This document shows, in pieces, positions 7,526 to 14,862 of a stretch of 17,985 nucleotides of DNA. Origin of the DNA: Bacteroidales bacterium UBA2030. Lineage in GTDB: Bacteria; Bacteroidota; Bacteroidia; Bacteroidales; TTA-H9. The stretch lies in assembly GCA_002332755.1 (NCBI GenBank), contig DDBO01000059.1:1-17985 (forward strand). The letters are read 5' to 3'. The notes beneath the pieces were generated by a model. The model was not told where the DNA came from. It ran no database searches and saw only the letters and a program-made list of their open reading frames with translations. Positions within the stretch are counted from its first letter, which is position 1. Each line of letters opens with the position of its first letter. A program made the translations under genes and the position numbers.

Positions 7526-7556
7526 CAAAATTATCCTAACTTAGATTTTTTAACAA
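7526..7556 (-). promoter_or_regulatory. Promoter of the kinase pair
   Basis: On the minus strand a -33 TTG (7554-7556) and a -7 box TAATTTTG (7526-7533) are separated by exactly 20 nt, the normal Bacteroidota spacing. The -7 box overlaps the stop codon of the methyltransferase gene. Its last base is 21 nt before the kinase ATG at 7504. This suggests the kinases can be transcribed independently of the methyltransferase. Confidence 0.72.
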
Positions 7557-8355
7557 CAATAATTGGTTCTTCGGGATTAATGGCATAATTCTTATATTTT
7601 TCGGAGTCCGAATGGTATAGCATGAATTTGTTCACTTCAAAACCAACTGACTTCAGTCTGTCAAAATAGTCCACACCATAGATTCTCACATGATCTTCCT
7701 GACCATACAAACGCAGCCTTTCAGCCGGGGTAGGAGCGGGTAATCCTTCAATCGATTTCTCAAGATCTGGGGAAAAGGGTACTTGTAAAATTCCGAAGCC
7801 ACCTGGCTTCATAATCCTGAATATCTCTCGCATTGCTTTCAAATCATCTTCTATGTGTTCAAGCACATGATTACAAATAACTACATCAAATTTATTATCA
7901 GAGAAGTCTGTGGCTGTAATGTCGATATGTTGTTTCAACTGATCGTAATAGTAGCCTTTGTAGGCTTGAGCATCTTTAAAACCAGAAGTATAACTGACAG
8001 AAGTTTTATGCATAAAATAGGCTCTCAGACTTCCTTCGGGTGCGATATGCAAAATTTGATAATTCTTTTTAAAAACATCGGTAAAATCACGAAGGTAAAT
8101 AAAGACCAATCTGTCTCTGTCTGTTGAATAACATCTGGGACAGACACTGTTGGGCCGGCGGCCTCCGCCAATGATATGATATTTTTTAAATATTTCATTT
8201 TCAATTCCTCCAGTCAACATTTTGCGAAAAGATTTTCCACAGAGAGGACACACATATTTGTTTCCTCTATATACAAATGCCTGTAATCTCTGGTAATTTC
8301 CACGAATTTTCACACCCAACCAATAGGGAATAAATTCTTTAATAAAATTTTTCAT
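7531..8355 (-). CDS. Zn-ribbon class I SAM-dependent methyltransferase, substrate unknown
   Basis: This 274-residue protein has an N-terminal zinc ribbon made of two CxxC pairs (CPLC at 36-39, CPRC at 72-75) followed by a class I methyltransferase core. The core shows a modified SAM-binding motif I (ILHIAPEGSL, 101-110), the acidic residues of DITATDF (145-151) and the conserved FDVVICNHVLEHIED (156-170), then MKPGGFGIL (182-190). It should use S-adenosylmethionine, but the acceptor cannot be read from the sequence. Proteins of this type are often found near surface-polysaccharide genes, as I recall, but no glycosyltransferase lies nearby here. It ends 26 bp before the kinase gene. It is preceded by a 161-bp A/T-rich intergenic region that probably holds its promoter. 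Confidence 0.85.
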   Translation of the reverse strand: MKNFIKEFIPYWLGVKIRGNYQRLQAFVYRGNKYVCPLCGKSFRKMLTGGIENEIFKKYHIIGGGRRPNSVCPRCYSTDRDRLVFIYLRDFTDVFKKNYQILHIAPEGSLRAYFMHKTSVSYTSGFKDAQAYKGYYYDQLKQHIDITATDFSDNKFDVVICNHVLEHIEDDLKAMREIFRIMKPGGFGILQVPFSPDLEKSIEGLPAPTPAERLRLYGQEDHVRIYGVDYFDRLKSVGFEVNKFMLYHSDSEKYKNYAINPEEPIIVVKKSKLG

Positions 8356-8418
8356 TGCGACGGATTTGAATATTTATTCAATGTGTAAATTTAAGAATAA
8401 TGATAACAACAAGAAAGA

Positions 8419-8508
8419 TGTTATTAAATAACAAAAACCCAATTGTTATATAATTTACATTATGTTAAATAGCAATTTGTTAAAAAGCTAATAAAATATT
8501 ATATGTTA
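8419..8508. promoter_or_regulatory. A/T-rich control region with palindrome and TGTTA repeats
   Basis: The 161-bp gap upstream of the methyltransferase gene contains a perfect 15-bp palindrome, TGTTATTAAATAACA (8419-8433), and four more TGTTA words in the same orientation (starting 8444, 8463, 8478 and 8504). The gap also holds a near -7 box TAAATTTA on the minus strand closer to the gene. No terminator for the upstream DUF3298 gene is visible. The palindrome could be an operator, but low complexity makes this uncertain. Confidence 0.3.
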
Positions 8509-8516
8509 ATCAATTA

Positions 8517-9647
8517 TCAATTTCCAAAAGAATTTTCGTAAAACTCATTGGGAAGTACCCAAAGGTTCTCTCCCATCAGCATTTTAAGCTCGTTCCATTG
8601 TAAAAAAACATGAATCGGCCCCATTGCATAAGGCGCAATCTCATAAACATTATAAAAGAAACCTATTCCTGATGGTGTTAAATAGAATTCAACAGGAAGT
8701 CCGATTTCGTCAGTAAAAAATCCGGCATTTGTAAGTGGTTGCTCAGCACTAAGCCCGTACTTTTCTTTGATTTTCTGCTTGATAAGTTGTAGTAAGCTAC
8801 CCACTATCCAACTGTTATTTATTTGTAGCAGCTCGCTGAGACTATAGTCTTTTCCATTTTTTAGGTTAACATTAATAAATTGGGTTGCTTCTAAACCATG
8901 TGCGCTACCTGTATAGACATATTTTTGCACAGCTATGGAAAGCAAAAATTTAGAATTACATATGATTAATGGCTTAATATTAAACTCATGATTTAGTATC
9001 ATTGAAGGATCTGAAGGATCATAAATATCCCGATTTTCTTCCTGATATTGCAGAGCAAGTTGATTTATAAAATTAGTGATTGCCAATGGTGTTGCCAAAG
9101 ACAGATTGGATTCACCCATATATTTCATAAATAACAACTTACGTACAGAATCGTTTATAGTATGATTTGAAATAATTATTGGCTCCGGGAACAGAAAATC
9201 GTAGGATGCAGCCGGGGATGTCTTAATCTCGGGAATAAGAGGTTTTTTATACTTGAAATGAAGTAATTTAAAAGGGATGCTCCCCTTACTTTCTCCAAAA
9301 GCTAGCCTTGGAATATTCAGGTTATCTCCTACCCTGCTAACAATTTTAATGTTTTCTAATGCTTTGTTTTTCAATAAGAAAGAGAACTCAATCTCTCTGC
9401 TATCTTGGGAGAAAAATTTCCATACTCCACTACTCCGATCCATTTTACCCTCCATCCATGCCGGATATGTAAGACCAGGGGCATCGAGAGAAATTACTCC
9501 TATGCTATCATGGATAATCAAATCGAGATACAAAGTCGGTTTTTGGGGTGATTCAATGTGAAAGTAACTGACCTGTGCATGTAATTGATAATTAATTATC
9601 CCCAGAATGAAACAAATTAGTATCCCATATTTTACTTGCGAACTCAT
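8517..9647 (-). CDS. Secreted DUF3298 (RsiV-type) domain protein
   Basis: This 376-residue protein starts with a signal peptide (about residues 1-25, ending in QLHAQ) and so acts outside the cytoplasm. The C-terminal half has the marks of the DUF4163/DUF3298 family, also found in the anti-sigma factor RsiV: YTGSAHG (245-251) followed by FINVNLKNGKDYSLSELL, and the motif FYNVYEIAPYAMGP (331-344). The N-terminal 130 residues are beta-rich and not recognised. There is no lipobox, no internal transmembrane helix and no sigma-factor gene next to it, so an RsiV-like anti-sigma role is not supported. A TTG five codons upstream (9662) is possible, but the ATG at 9647 gives the cleaner signal peptide and fits the promoter at 9675-9709. 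The function is unknown. Confidence 0.8.
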   Translation of the reverse strand: MSSQVKYGILICFILGIINYQLHAQVSYFHIESPQKPTLYLDLIIHDSIGVISLDAPGLTYPAWMEGKMDRSSGVWKFFSQDSREIEFSFLLKNKALENIKIVSRVGDNLNIPRLAFGESKGSIPFKLLHFKYKKPLIPEIKTSPAASYDFLFPEPIIISNHTINDSVRKLLFMKYMGESNLSLATPLAITNFINQLALQYQEENRDIYDPSDPSMILNHEFNIKPLIICNSKFLLSIAVQKYVYTGSAHGLEATQFINVNLKNGKDYSLSELLQINNSWIVGSLLQLIKQKIKEKYGLSAEQPLTNAGFFTDEIGLPVEFYLTPSGIGFFYNVYEIAPYAMGPIHVFLQWNELKMLMGENLWVLPNEFYENSFGN

Positions 9648-9674
9648 GCCCTGAAGATTCAAATATTTTTTTTA

Positions 9675-9709
9675 CAAATTTACATGAAAACCCATTACAC
9701 ACAGACAAA
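9675..9709 (-). promoter_or_regulatory. Promoter of the DUF3298 gene
   Basis: On the minus strand there is a -7 box TAAATTTG (9675-9682) with a TTTG (9706-9709) 23 nt upstream, slightly longer than the usual 19-21 nt spacing. The -7 box ends 27 nt before the ATG at 9647. Because these elements look native, the left end of the neighbouring insertion element probably lies to the right of 9709. Confidence 0.6.
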
Positions 9710-9717
9710 TAAAAATC

Positions 9718-9816
9718 GAGCCGGCAGTTTTTATAGCGCTACCGTACTCGAAGTACAATCCTAAATTTGCGCAAATAATCTAAAAAACAATTAATATGAA
9801 AAAGACTGCCGGACTC
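9718..9816 (+). repeat. Nested inverted repeats in the IS110 left end, overlapping the transposase start
   Basis: An outer imperfect inverted repeat pairs 9718-9732 (GAGCCGGCAGTTTTT) with 9799-9816 (AAAAAGACTGCCGGACTC, inside the transposase codons), giving about 16 pairs with two single-base bulges. Between the arms lie three perfect small palindromes: TAGCGCTA (9734-9741), the hairpin GTACT-CGA-AGTAC (9744-9756) and ATTTGCGCAAAT (9765-9776). A Bacteroidota -7 box TAAATTTG (9762-9769) overlaps the last one and would give a leader of about 22 nt. The structure could be part of a bridge RNA or a hairpin that masks the start codon on read-through transcripts. Confidence 0.6.
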
Positions 9817-11055
9817 GACATTCACAAAGGTACAATTTTTTGTGGGATTTTTGATGGTAAGCATCACCAAGACGTTAAAGAATTTTCTACTACTACTGCA
9901 TCTATTCATTCCTTAGGGGAGTATTTGCATGAACAAGGGGTCACTCAAGTGGCATTAGAAAGCACGGGAATTTATTGGATTGCGGTATGGAATATTCTGG
10001 AAGCAATGGGTTTTGAGCTTACATTAGTCAACCCCTATCTAATCAAGCAAATGCCTGGAAGGAAGAGTGATGTAAAGGATGCACAATGGATTGCTACACT
10101 TTTACATAAAGAATTGCTCAGGGGCAGTTTGATACCTGAACAGAATATCAGGGAGCTACGTTGTTACAGTCGCAAGTATATACGATTACAACACAAGCAG
10201 ACATCAACATTACAGGAGCTTGAACGGATACTGGAGATGGCAGGCATACGCATAACCAGCTTAGTAAGCAATATTTCGGCCAAGAGTGTTCGTCAAATTA
10301 TAAAACAGATTATTCAAGGCAATGACGATGTGCAAGAGCTGATAAAGTATATTCATGGGCGAATATTGAAACGTCATGGGATAGAGAAGGTAAAAGAAGC
10401 GTTGCAAGGCTTTGTTTTAGAGCAACATCGGTTTTTATTGGGACAAGCGATGGAGGAGTTAGAATTATTGGAGAAACAATCAGAGCAGTGCCTGGTCAAG
10501 ATGAGGGAAATATGCTAAAGACACTATAGTAAGGAGATGAAATTACTCAAAAGCATACCCGGCATTAGTGAAATTTCAGCACTGATTATAATAGCGGAGT
10601 CAGGAGCAGAGATGAAAGCTTTTGAAAACAGCGGAAAATTTACCGGGTGGATAGGGTTGCGTCCCAGAAATGACGAAAGTGCAGGGAAGTTAAAAAGTAC
10701 AGCCACCACAAAAGGCAACAAATATCTGCGCACTATTGTGGTACAAGTTGCATGGGCAGCCTCAAGAACCAAAGATTCATTTTTCAAGGAAAAATTTGAT
10801 CGACTCTGTATGCGTAAACCACGCAAGAAAGCCCTGATAGCAATTGGGAGGAAAATTTCTGTATTGATTTACAATGTTTTGTCGAGAGAAGCGCCGTACA
10901 ACCCTGATTTTCTGAAAGTATGTAAAAAAGCAACATTTCAAAAATTGCTTGAATATCACAAGAAACAGATAGAAAAACTCGAAAAAAGTCTAAGCAAAAC
11001 CCAAGAGAAAAGGTCGGTTATTTTTGTGGTGGCTCAGACCCCGTTTACAAATTGA
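9796..11055 (+). pseudogene. IS110-family transposase interrupted by one in-frame stop
   Basis: The frame encodes a 419-codon IS110-type transposase, broken only by a TAA at 10516-10518 (codon 241). The N-terminal part is the RuvC-like DEDD domain with Asp8 (GLDIHKG), Glu55 (ALESTGIYW), and Asp92 and Asp95 (GRKSDVKDAQW), all intact. After the stop, the same frame continues with the C-terminal transposase domain: KSIPGISEISALIIIAES, WIGLRPRNDESAGK (probably containing the catalytic Ser) and KGNKYLRTIVV. No frameshift or deletion is visible, so one base change (for example from AAA or CAA) explains the break. An internal ATG at 10537 could start a 172-residue C-terminal fragment right behind AAGGAG. 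Read-through or sequencing error are alternatives; otherwise the element cannot move by itself. Confidence 0.85.
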
Positions 11056-11066
11056 CCTAAACAAAC

Positions 11067-11129
11067 TATCTGCCCTAATTGCAGATACACCGAACACAGA
11101 CATAAGTTAAAGCAAATCCATCAGATTTG
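11067..11129 (+). other. Two small hairpins in the noncoding right end of the IS110 element
   Basis: Downstream of the transposase frame are a 7-bp hairpin (TATCTGC at 11067-11073 with GCAGATA at 11081-11087) and a 6-bp hairpin (CAAATC at 11113-11118 with GATTTG at 11124-11129). Neither is followed by a T run, so they are not good terminators. A 10-base direct repeat AGGAGAAAAT occurs at 11140-11149 and 11198-11207. In the IS1111 subgroup the bridge RNA is encoded downstream of the transposase, so this segment is a candidate, but no RNA can be defined here. Confidence 0.35.
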
Positions 11130-11212
11130 ACAAACTTGCAGGAGAAAATCACCTACCCAAAGTGATAAGTTCAAAATTCGCTTAGATTAAGATTTATAGG
11201 AGAAAATAAAGA

Positions 11213-11238
11213 AAGCTGCGCTTGGGCAAACGCAGCTT
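11213..11238 (-). terminator. Terminator of the LruC-domain lipoprotein gene
   Basis: An 8-bp perfect stem (AAGCTGCG at 11213-11220 with CGCAGCTT at 11231-11238) has a 10-nt loop. On the minus strand it is followed by TTCTTTATTTTC, a U-rich tail. It lies about 30 nt after the stop codon at 11267. The plus direction has no T run, so it serves the minus-strand gene. Confidence 0.75.
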
Positions 11239-11266
11239 GAACAATTAAAAGTATTTTACCTTTTTT

Positions 11267-13543
11267 TTAGTAAATATTTGATGGATCACGGTATCCGGCA
11301 TTATTCAGGTACCAATCGGCAAAGGTGGTACCACTGGACTGAGCCCATTCAGCAAAGTGCAGATGTGCATTGGTAATGTCAGTTTTTTCAAGAGGCCAGG
11401 CAAATGGAACCGGAATATTGAGACCCCAAGGATGATTATTTAATGTTTTATAATAAATACCCTGCGAAGGAATAGAAGCATCCTGACCCGTTCCAAACAG
11501 GGAGTAATCCATAAGGCTTGTTGGCACATGATCGGAGAGATGTATTTCGTGGCCACGATTCATTTGTCGGATGAGGAATGGATTGTAGGGAGGAGTTCCT
11601 ACAACGGCTTGTTCCTGAGGTGTGGATAATGTTATTGTCAAATTCACCGTATCTGCAGTCCCGGTAAATCCATTATGAATAGTGTTAAACATACTGCCTC
11701 CTGCCCTGTGAATTACACTTTCAACGTTATCCCATGCAATAATTACGGCTTTAGCCTGATTAGCTTCCAAGCCATTGTTTGCCACATTGATATAATTGTT
11801 TTCAAGCACACCACCTGTAGCAGAGGCAACCAACTGAGGCTCTAAACCATCGATCTGAATGCCAAAACCATTTTGGAAACTAGCACCCACAGCTTTGACA
11901 TGCAATTTAGCTTTAATGTCAACTACTTTGTTTTGGGCATTGGTAACCAAATTGAACTGATAGTTGGTCACAAGGTCATTAAAATCATAGTCACCTTTTG
12001 CCGGCCATAAATCTTCAAAAGCCAAACTGCCCCAGGTATTTTGATTAGGGAAATAATTGTTAAATGCCCTATTGGGGTCGGTAGGATAATCATCTATTTC
12101 ATCGGCAATTCCATCACCATCAGTATCGGTGATGGATGGAAGGCCAATACCTTCTGGGTTACAAGCACTTTGTGGGATATAATTTGTGATATTATTCCAA
12201 TTAACAAGGGTTGCTCCATTGAGGAAAGCATTTTGGTTGCCGACTACCTGTCCATCGTTATCGGCCAGTTCGATCGCGCCGGTTGCATTGCTGTTGCTCC
12301 AGAAGGTTGTTGTATTAGCTACCTTAATACTGTTTAGACTTCCAAAACCTTTAATAACACCGCTGTTCACCGTTAGGTTGTTTACCGACCACATCGATTG
12401 ATTGTAAAGCTCGGGTTGAGTGCCCCCGTTAATATTCATATTACCATACACCTTCAGGTATCCTCCATAGCTCTTAAAATTACCAGAATTCAGGTTGAAA
12501 TTATTGTGAGTAATGAGTTTGCAGTAATTTAACTGCAAGGATCCGTTTAGGTTCATATCACCCTGAGCTTCAATTGTTCCGGTGTTCATGAAACGGCTAT
12601 TGCATTCAAAACTGCCTCCAATATTTACTACTCCCTGATTTTCAAGGAAATAAAACCCTCCATAACCATTGATTTGATAATTTCCGGTAACATTTAATAC
12701 TCCATAATTATAGAATCCACCGTTAGTACTGAGATTCCCATTAATATTAAAATTGCTGGAATAATTGTAAACAGTGGTACCTGCGGTATTAAGGGATAAA
12801 CCAGTAATATTGACATTTGCAGTGCTGTATGCAATTAAATCACTTGCACTATTCAGTTGAATATTTGTACCATTGAGTGATGCCCCACTTAAAACTTCAA
12901 TTTGACACATATTACCCAAGGTGACATTTGAAAGGGTAGCTGAACCGCAAATTCTGAGTGTACCTCCTCCGTTCCAGAACTCAAAGGTAACCTGTCCATT
13001 ATAATTATCGACGCACCAGATTTCGCCATTTTTAATGGTTATCGGCGTATTTCCGGTGGCAAAATGTTCGCATTCATTGCAATTAGGTTCAACCACAGCA
13101 GTGTTTTTAAGGCCAGTGTTGAGAACTTCTTTAAACTCATAATTAATCTGATTCCCATTCACCGGGATAGCCACAACCAAATATTTCCCCTTCCCATCAC
13201 GATACGATGCATAAATTGCTTTGAGACTGCTTGGAATGCGCAGTTGAGTTTCAAAGCTAAAGCCTTTACCGGCCGATCCGTTTGCAAGAACATTTCCGTG
13301 TTCTTCAGGATTTCCATCGTAAATAGTAATGCGAGCCAGTGTGCCCACTGGAGGTAATTCCGTTGAAATAGTGAGTGTTATTTCTCGGGTAGATTCCCAA
13401 TTAAATGTGGGTGAAACTTTTAAATCGTTAAAACTGGTAATGTTGCTGGGGTCAGAGACTTCAGTTTTATTACATGAGGTAACAAATACCAAACCCCCCA
13501 GTGCAGCTACCAACCAAATGTGTTTCATTAGATAGGTTTTCAT
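11267..13543 (-). CDS. LruC-domain lipoprotein with beta-solenoid-like repeats and a calcium-type loop
   Basis: This 758-residue lipoprotein has a signal peptide with lipobox VTSC (Cys24). Residues 30-145 are a beta-rich domain. Residues 155-455 are dominated by short Gly/Asn-rich strands (NINGN, NVTGNYQING, NIGGSF, MNLNGS, NMNINGG), the pattern of a beta-helix or solenoid. A single Asp-rich loop DTDGDGIADEIDD (473-485) resembles thrombospondin-type-3 calcium loops. The C-terminal 260 residues hold the LruC domain, with the hallmark WPAKGDYDFNDLVTNYQF (513-530). LruC is named after a Leptospira outer-membrane lipoprotein; Bacteroidota have many relatives. The likely role is at the cell surface, perhaps adhesion or matrix, but no function is established. 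An alternative ATG lies five codons in (13528). No clear -7 box was found upstream. Confidence 0.87.
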   Translation of the reverse strand: MKTYLMKHIWLVAALGGLVFVTSCNKTEVSDPSNITSFNDLKVSPTFNWESTREITLTISTELPPVGTLARITIYDGNPEEHGNVLANGSAGKGFSFETQLRIPSSLKAIYASYRDGKGKYLVVAIPVNGNQINYEFKEVLNTGLKNTAVVEPNCNECEHFATGNTPITIKNGEIWCVDNYNGQVTFEFWNGGGTLRICGSATLSNVTLGNMCQIEVLSGASLNGTNIQLNSASDLIAYSTANVNITGLSLNTAGTTVYNYSSNFNINGNLSTNGGFYNYGVLNVTGNYQINGYGGFYFLENQGVVNIGGSFECNSRFMNTGTIEAQGDMNLNGSLQLNYCKLITHNNFNLNSGNFKSYGGYLKVYGNMNINGGTQPELYNQSMWSVNNLTVNSGVIKGFGSLNSIKVANTTTFWSNSNATGAIELADNDGQVVGNQNAFLNGATLVNWNNITNYIPQSACNPEGIGLPSITDTDGDGIADEIDDYPTDPNRAFNNYFPNQNTWGSLAFEDLWPAKGDYDFNDLVTNYQFNLVTNAQNKVVDIKAKLHVKAVGASFQNGFGIQIDGLEPQLVASATGGVLENNYINVANNGLEANQAKAVIIAWDNVESVIHRAGGSMFNTIHNGFTGTADTVNLTITLSTPQEQAVVGTPPYNPFLIRQMNRGHEIHLSDHVPTSLMDYSLFGTGQDASIPSQGIYYKTLNNHPWGLNIPVPFAWPLEKTDITNAHLHFAEWAQSSGTTFADWYLNNAGYRDPSNIY

Positions 13544-13697
13544 AACATGAAGTTTTTGATAAGCAACTAGAACGAAAAATCATACCAATTTTAATATTTA
13601 CTTTTAAATCAATAATTTGTTTTTATTTTTGAAAATAATTTTAAGTATTTTTGGTAAGATAAATGTCCATTTTGAAACAAATAATCAAAATGAAAAA

Positions 13698-13726
13698 AAA
13701 GCCTGGTGTTAACTTAACCAGGCTTT
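13698..13726 (-). terminator. Terminator of tRNA-Arg
   Basis: A perfect 10-bp stem (AAAGCCTGGT at 13698-13707 with ACCAGGCTTT at 13717-13726) and a 9-nt loop, followed on the minus strand by a run of eight U in total. It begins 5 nt after the tRNA 3' end, a textbook intrinsic terminator. Confidence 0.9.
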
Positions 13727-13731
13727 GAGTG

Positions 13732-13805
13732 TGACTCCGGCAGGATTCAAACCTGCAACCTTCTGATCCGTAGTCAGATGCTCTATTCAGTTGAGCTACG
13801 GAGCC
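13732..13805 (-). tRNA. tRNA-Arg (anticodon ACG)
   Basis: The minus strand folds into a complete 74-nt cloverleaf. The acceptor stem is GGCTCCG with CGGAGTC (one G-U pair), the D stem GCTC with GAGC, the anticodon stem TCTGA with TCAGA, the loop CTACGGA with anticodon ACG, and the T stem GCAGG with CCTGC around a TTTGAAT loop. The discriminator base is A. The CCA tail is not encoded; the next bases are CAC. An A34 anticodon for arginine is normally changed to inosine by TadA, reading CGU, CGC and CGA codons. It is flanked by its own promoter and terminator, so it is a single-gene unit. Confidence 0.97.
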
Positions 13806-13822
13806 ATTGACTTTGAACGGTG

Positions 13823-13854
13823 CAAAGATACGAGCTTTTTATGATTCCGCCAAA
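13823..13854 (-). promoter_or_regulatory. Promoter of tRNA-Arg
   Basis: On the minus strand a -33 TTTG (13851-13854) and a -7 box TATCTTTG (13823-13830) are separated by exactly 20 nt, matching the Bacteroidota consensus at every specified base. The box ends 17 nt before the mature tRNA 5' end at 13805. It is the best promoter in the window. Confidence 0.88.
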
Positions 13855-13869
13855 TATTTTGCTTACTTT

Positions 13870-14784
13870 TTAATTGCGAAGTTTAATTCTCATCCCATCA
13901 TAGGCTACATCTGTATGTGGAAAAATGCTTTTGGCTTCATTTACAAATTCATCCATATCAGAGTATCGCTGTGAAATATGCCCTAAAATCAGATGATGAA
14001 CCTTAGCCTGAGCGGCAATAAGAGCGGCATCAATGGTAGTACTATGCCCTTTCTCTTCGGCCAGCCATTGCATATCTTTTGTAAAGGTTGCTTCATGGTA
14101 TAAAACATCTGCATCTGTAACATATTCTATTACTGGTGGATGATAGGCCGTATCGCTGCACCATGCAAAGGAATGGAGCCTTACAGGGGTAACAATGTCG
14201 GTATGTGGTATTATTATTCCTTCATTAGTTTTATAATCGGAACCTTCTTTAATTTTCCGTATGGTTTCCGGATCGGGATGGTATTTTTCAATAAAATCTT
14301 TGCTGATATTCCCCTGCCTGCCGGTTTCCTTAACTAAAAATCCAAAAGTGGATAATCGGTGATTGAGAGGAAATTTGCTTACCGTAAAGCGTTTTTCGAT
14401 ACAAATCACCCCATCAGGCAAACTTTCAAGATCATGAAAAATAAGGGGATAACATAAGTTTGGAACAGAAGTTTTAATTTGAATTTCGAGTATCTCCTTA
14501 AGTGTGAAGGGCCCCCAGATATGTAGTTCATCTTTGCGCTGGTGGAGATGCCAGGTAAAGAGCAAGCCCACGAGTCCAAAATAGTGATCACCATGCAAGT
14601 GAGAGATAAAAACATGGCGTATCCTATCTTTTTTGATTCCAAAACGGAGCATTTGCATTTGTGTTCCTTCGCCGCAATCGATGAGGCAAAGGGTTTCATC
14701 GACATTAATGACCGCAGCGCTAAGTCCCCGACTGAGCGTTGGCGAAGCTGCCCCTGTTCCCAAAAAAGTGATTTCGAAAGCCAT
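13870..14784 (-). CDS. rnz: Ribonuclease Z (tRNA 3' endonuclease)
   Basis: This 304-residue cytoplasmic metallo-beta-lactamase-fold enzyme cuts the 3' trailer from tRNA precursors. The zinc ligands are all visible: the HxHxDH motif in SHLHGDH (His62, His64, Asp66, His67), His142 in PLNHR, Asp211 in CSDTAY and His269 in LGHISQRY. The N-terminus FLGTGAASPTLSRG and the region LIDCGEGTQMQ (34-44) are typical of the family. The length matches the B. subtilis enzyme, including the exosite region (about 150-190) that grips the tRNA. It lies next to tRNA-Arg, which lacks an encoded CCA and so is a natural substrate type for this enzyme. The gene starts 24 nt after the rpsA terminator; no -7 box was seen, so it may depend partly on read-through. 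Confidence 0.95.
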   Translation of the reverse strand: MAFEITFLGTGAASPTLSRGLSAAVINVDETLCLIDCGEGTQMQMLRFGIKKDRIRHVFISHLHGDHYFGLVGLLFTWHLHQRKDELHIWGPFTLKEILEIQIKTSVPNLCYPLIFHDLESLPDGVICIEKRFTVSKFPLNHRLSTFGFLVKETGRQGNISKDFIEKYHPDPETIRKIKEGSDYKTNEGIIIPHTDIVTPVRLHSFAWCSDTAYHPPVIEYVTDADVLYHEATFTKDMQWLAEEKGHSTTIDAALIAAQAKVHHLILGHISQRYSDMDEFVNEAKSIFPHTDVAYDGMRIKLRN

Positions 14785-14807
14785 GAATGAATCCTTAATA
14801 ATTTATA

Positions 14808-14837
14808 AAAGCCGGACTGGTTGGGCAGCCCGGCTTT
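14808..14837 (-). terminator. Terminator of rpsA
   Basis: The stem pairs AAAGCCGG (14808-14815) with CCGGCTTT (14830-14837), then after one A/C mismatch CTG with CAG, around a 6-nt loop. On the minus strand it is followed by TTATAAATTATT. It lies in the 78-bp gap between rpsA and rnz, so it should reduce transcription of rnz from the rpsA promoter. Confidence 0.8.
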
Positions 14838-14862
14838 GTTGAATCAAAGGTAAATGCGTTTG

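Larger units (their letters stand above)
9718..11200 (+). mobile_element. IS110-family insertion element, probably inactive (ends approximate)
   Basis: The element consists of a palindrome-rich left noncoding end (about 9718-9795), an interrupted IS110 transposase reading frame (9796-11055) and a right noncoding segment with small hairpins. It sits between the promoter of the DUF3298 gene and the terminator of the LruC gene, in the opposite orientation to both, and disrupts neither. The exact ends cannot be fixed: IS110 elements have no long terminal inverted repeats and normally make no target duplication. The left end should lie after 9709 and the right end before about 11212. This family uses a DEDD recombinase guided by a bridge RNA encoded in a noncoding end. 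Confidence 0.75.

Noticed and set aside
8517..9647. An anti-sigma factor of the RsiV type.
   Set aside because: The DUF3298 motifs are there, but there is no transmembrane helix beyond the signal peptide, no N-terminal sigma-binding region and no sigma-factor gene nearby.
8517..9662. A longer DUF3298 protein starting from the TTG at 9662.
   Set aside because: The ATG at 9647 gives a cleaner signal peptide and a normal distance from the -7 box at 9675; the TTG would leave a leader of only a few bases.
9699..11102. A 9-base direct repeat ACACAGACA at 9699-9707 and 11094-11102, on both sides of the transposase, as a target-site duplication.
   Set aside because: IS110 elements normally make no such duplication. 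The left copy lies in the -33 region of the DUF3298 promoter and the right copy is only 39 bp after the transposase frame, inside the probable element. It is most likely chance.
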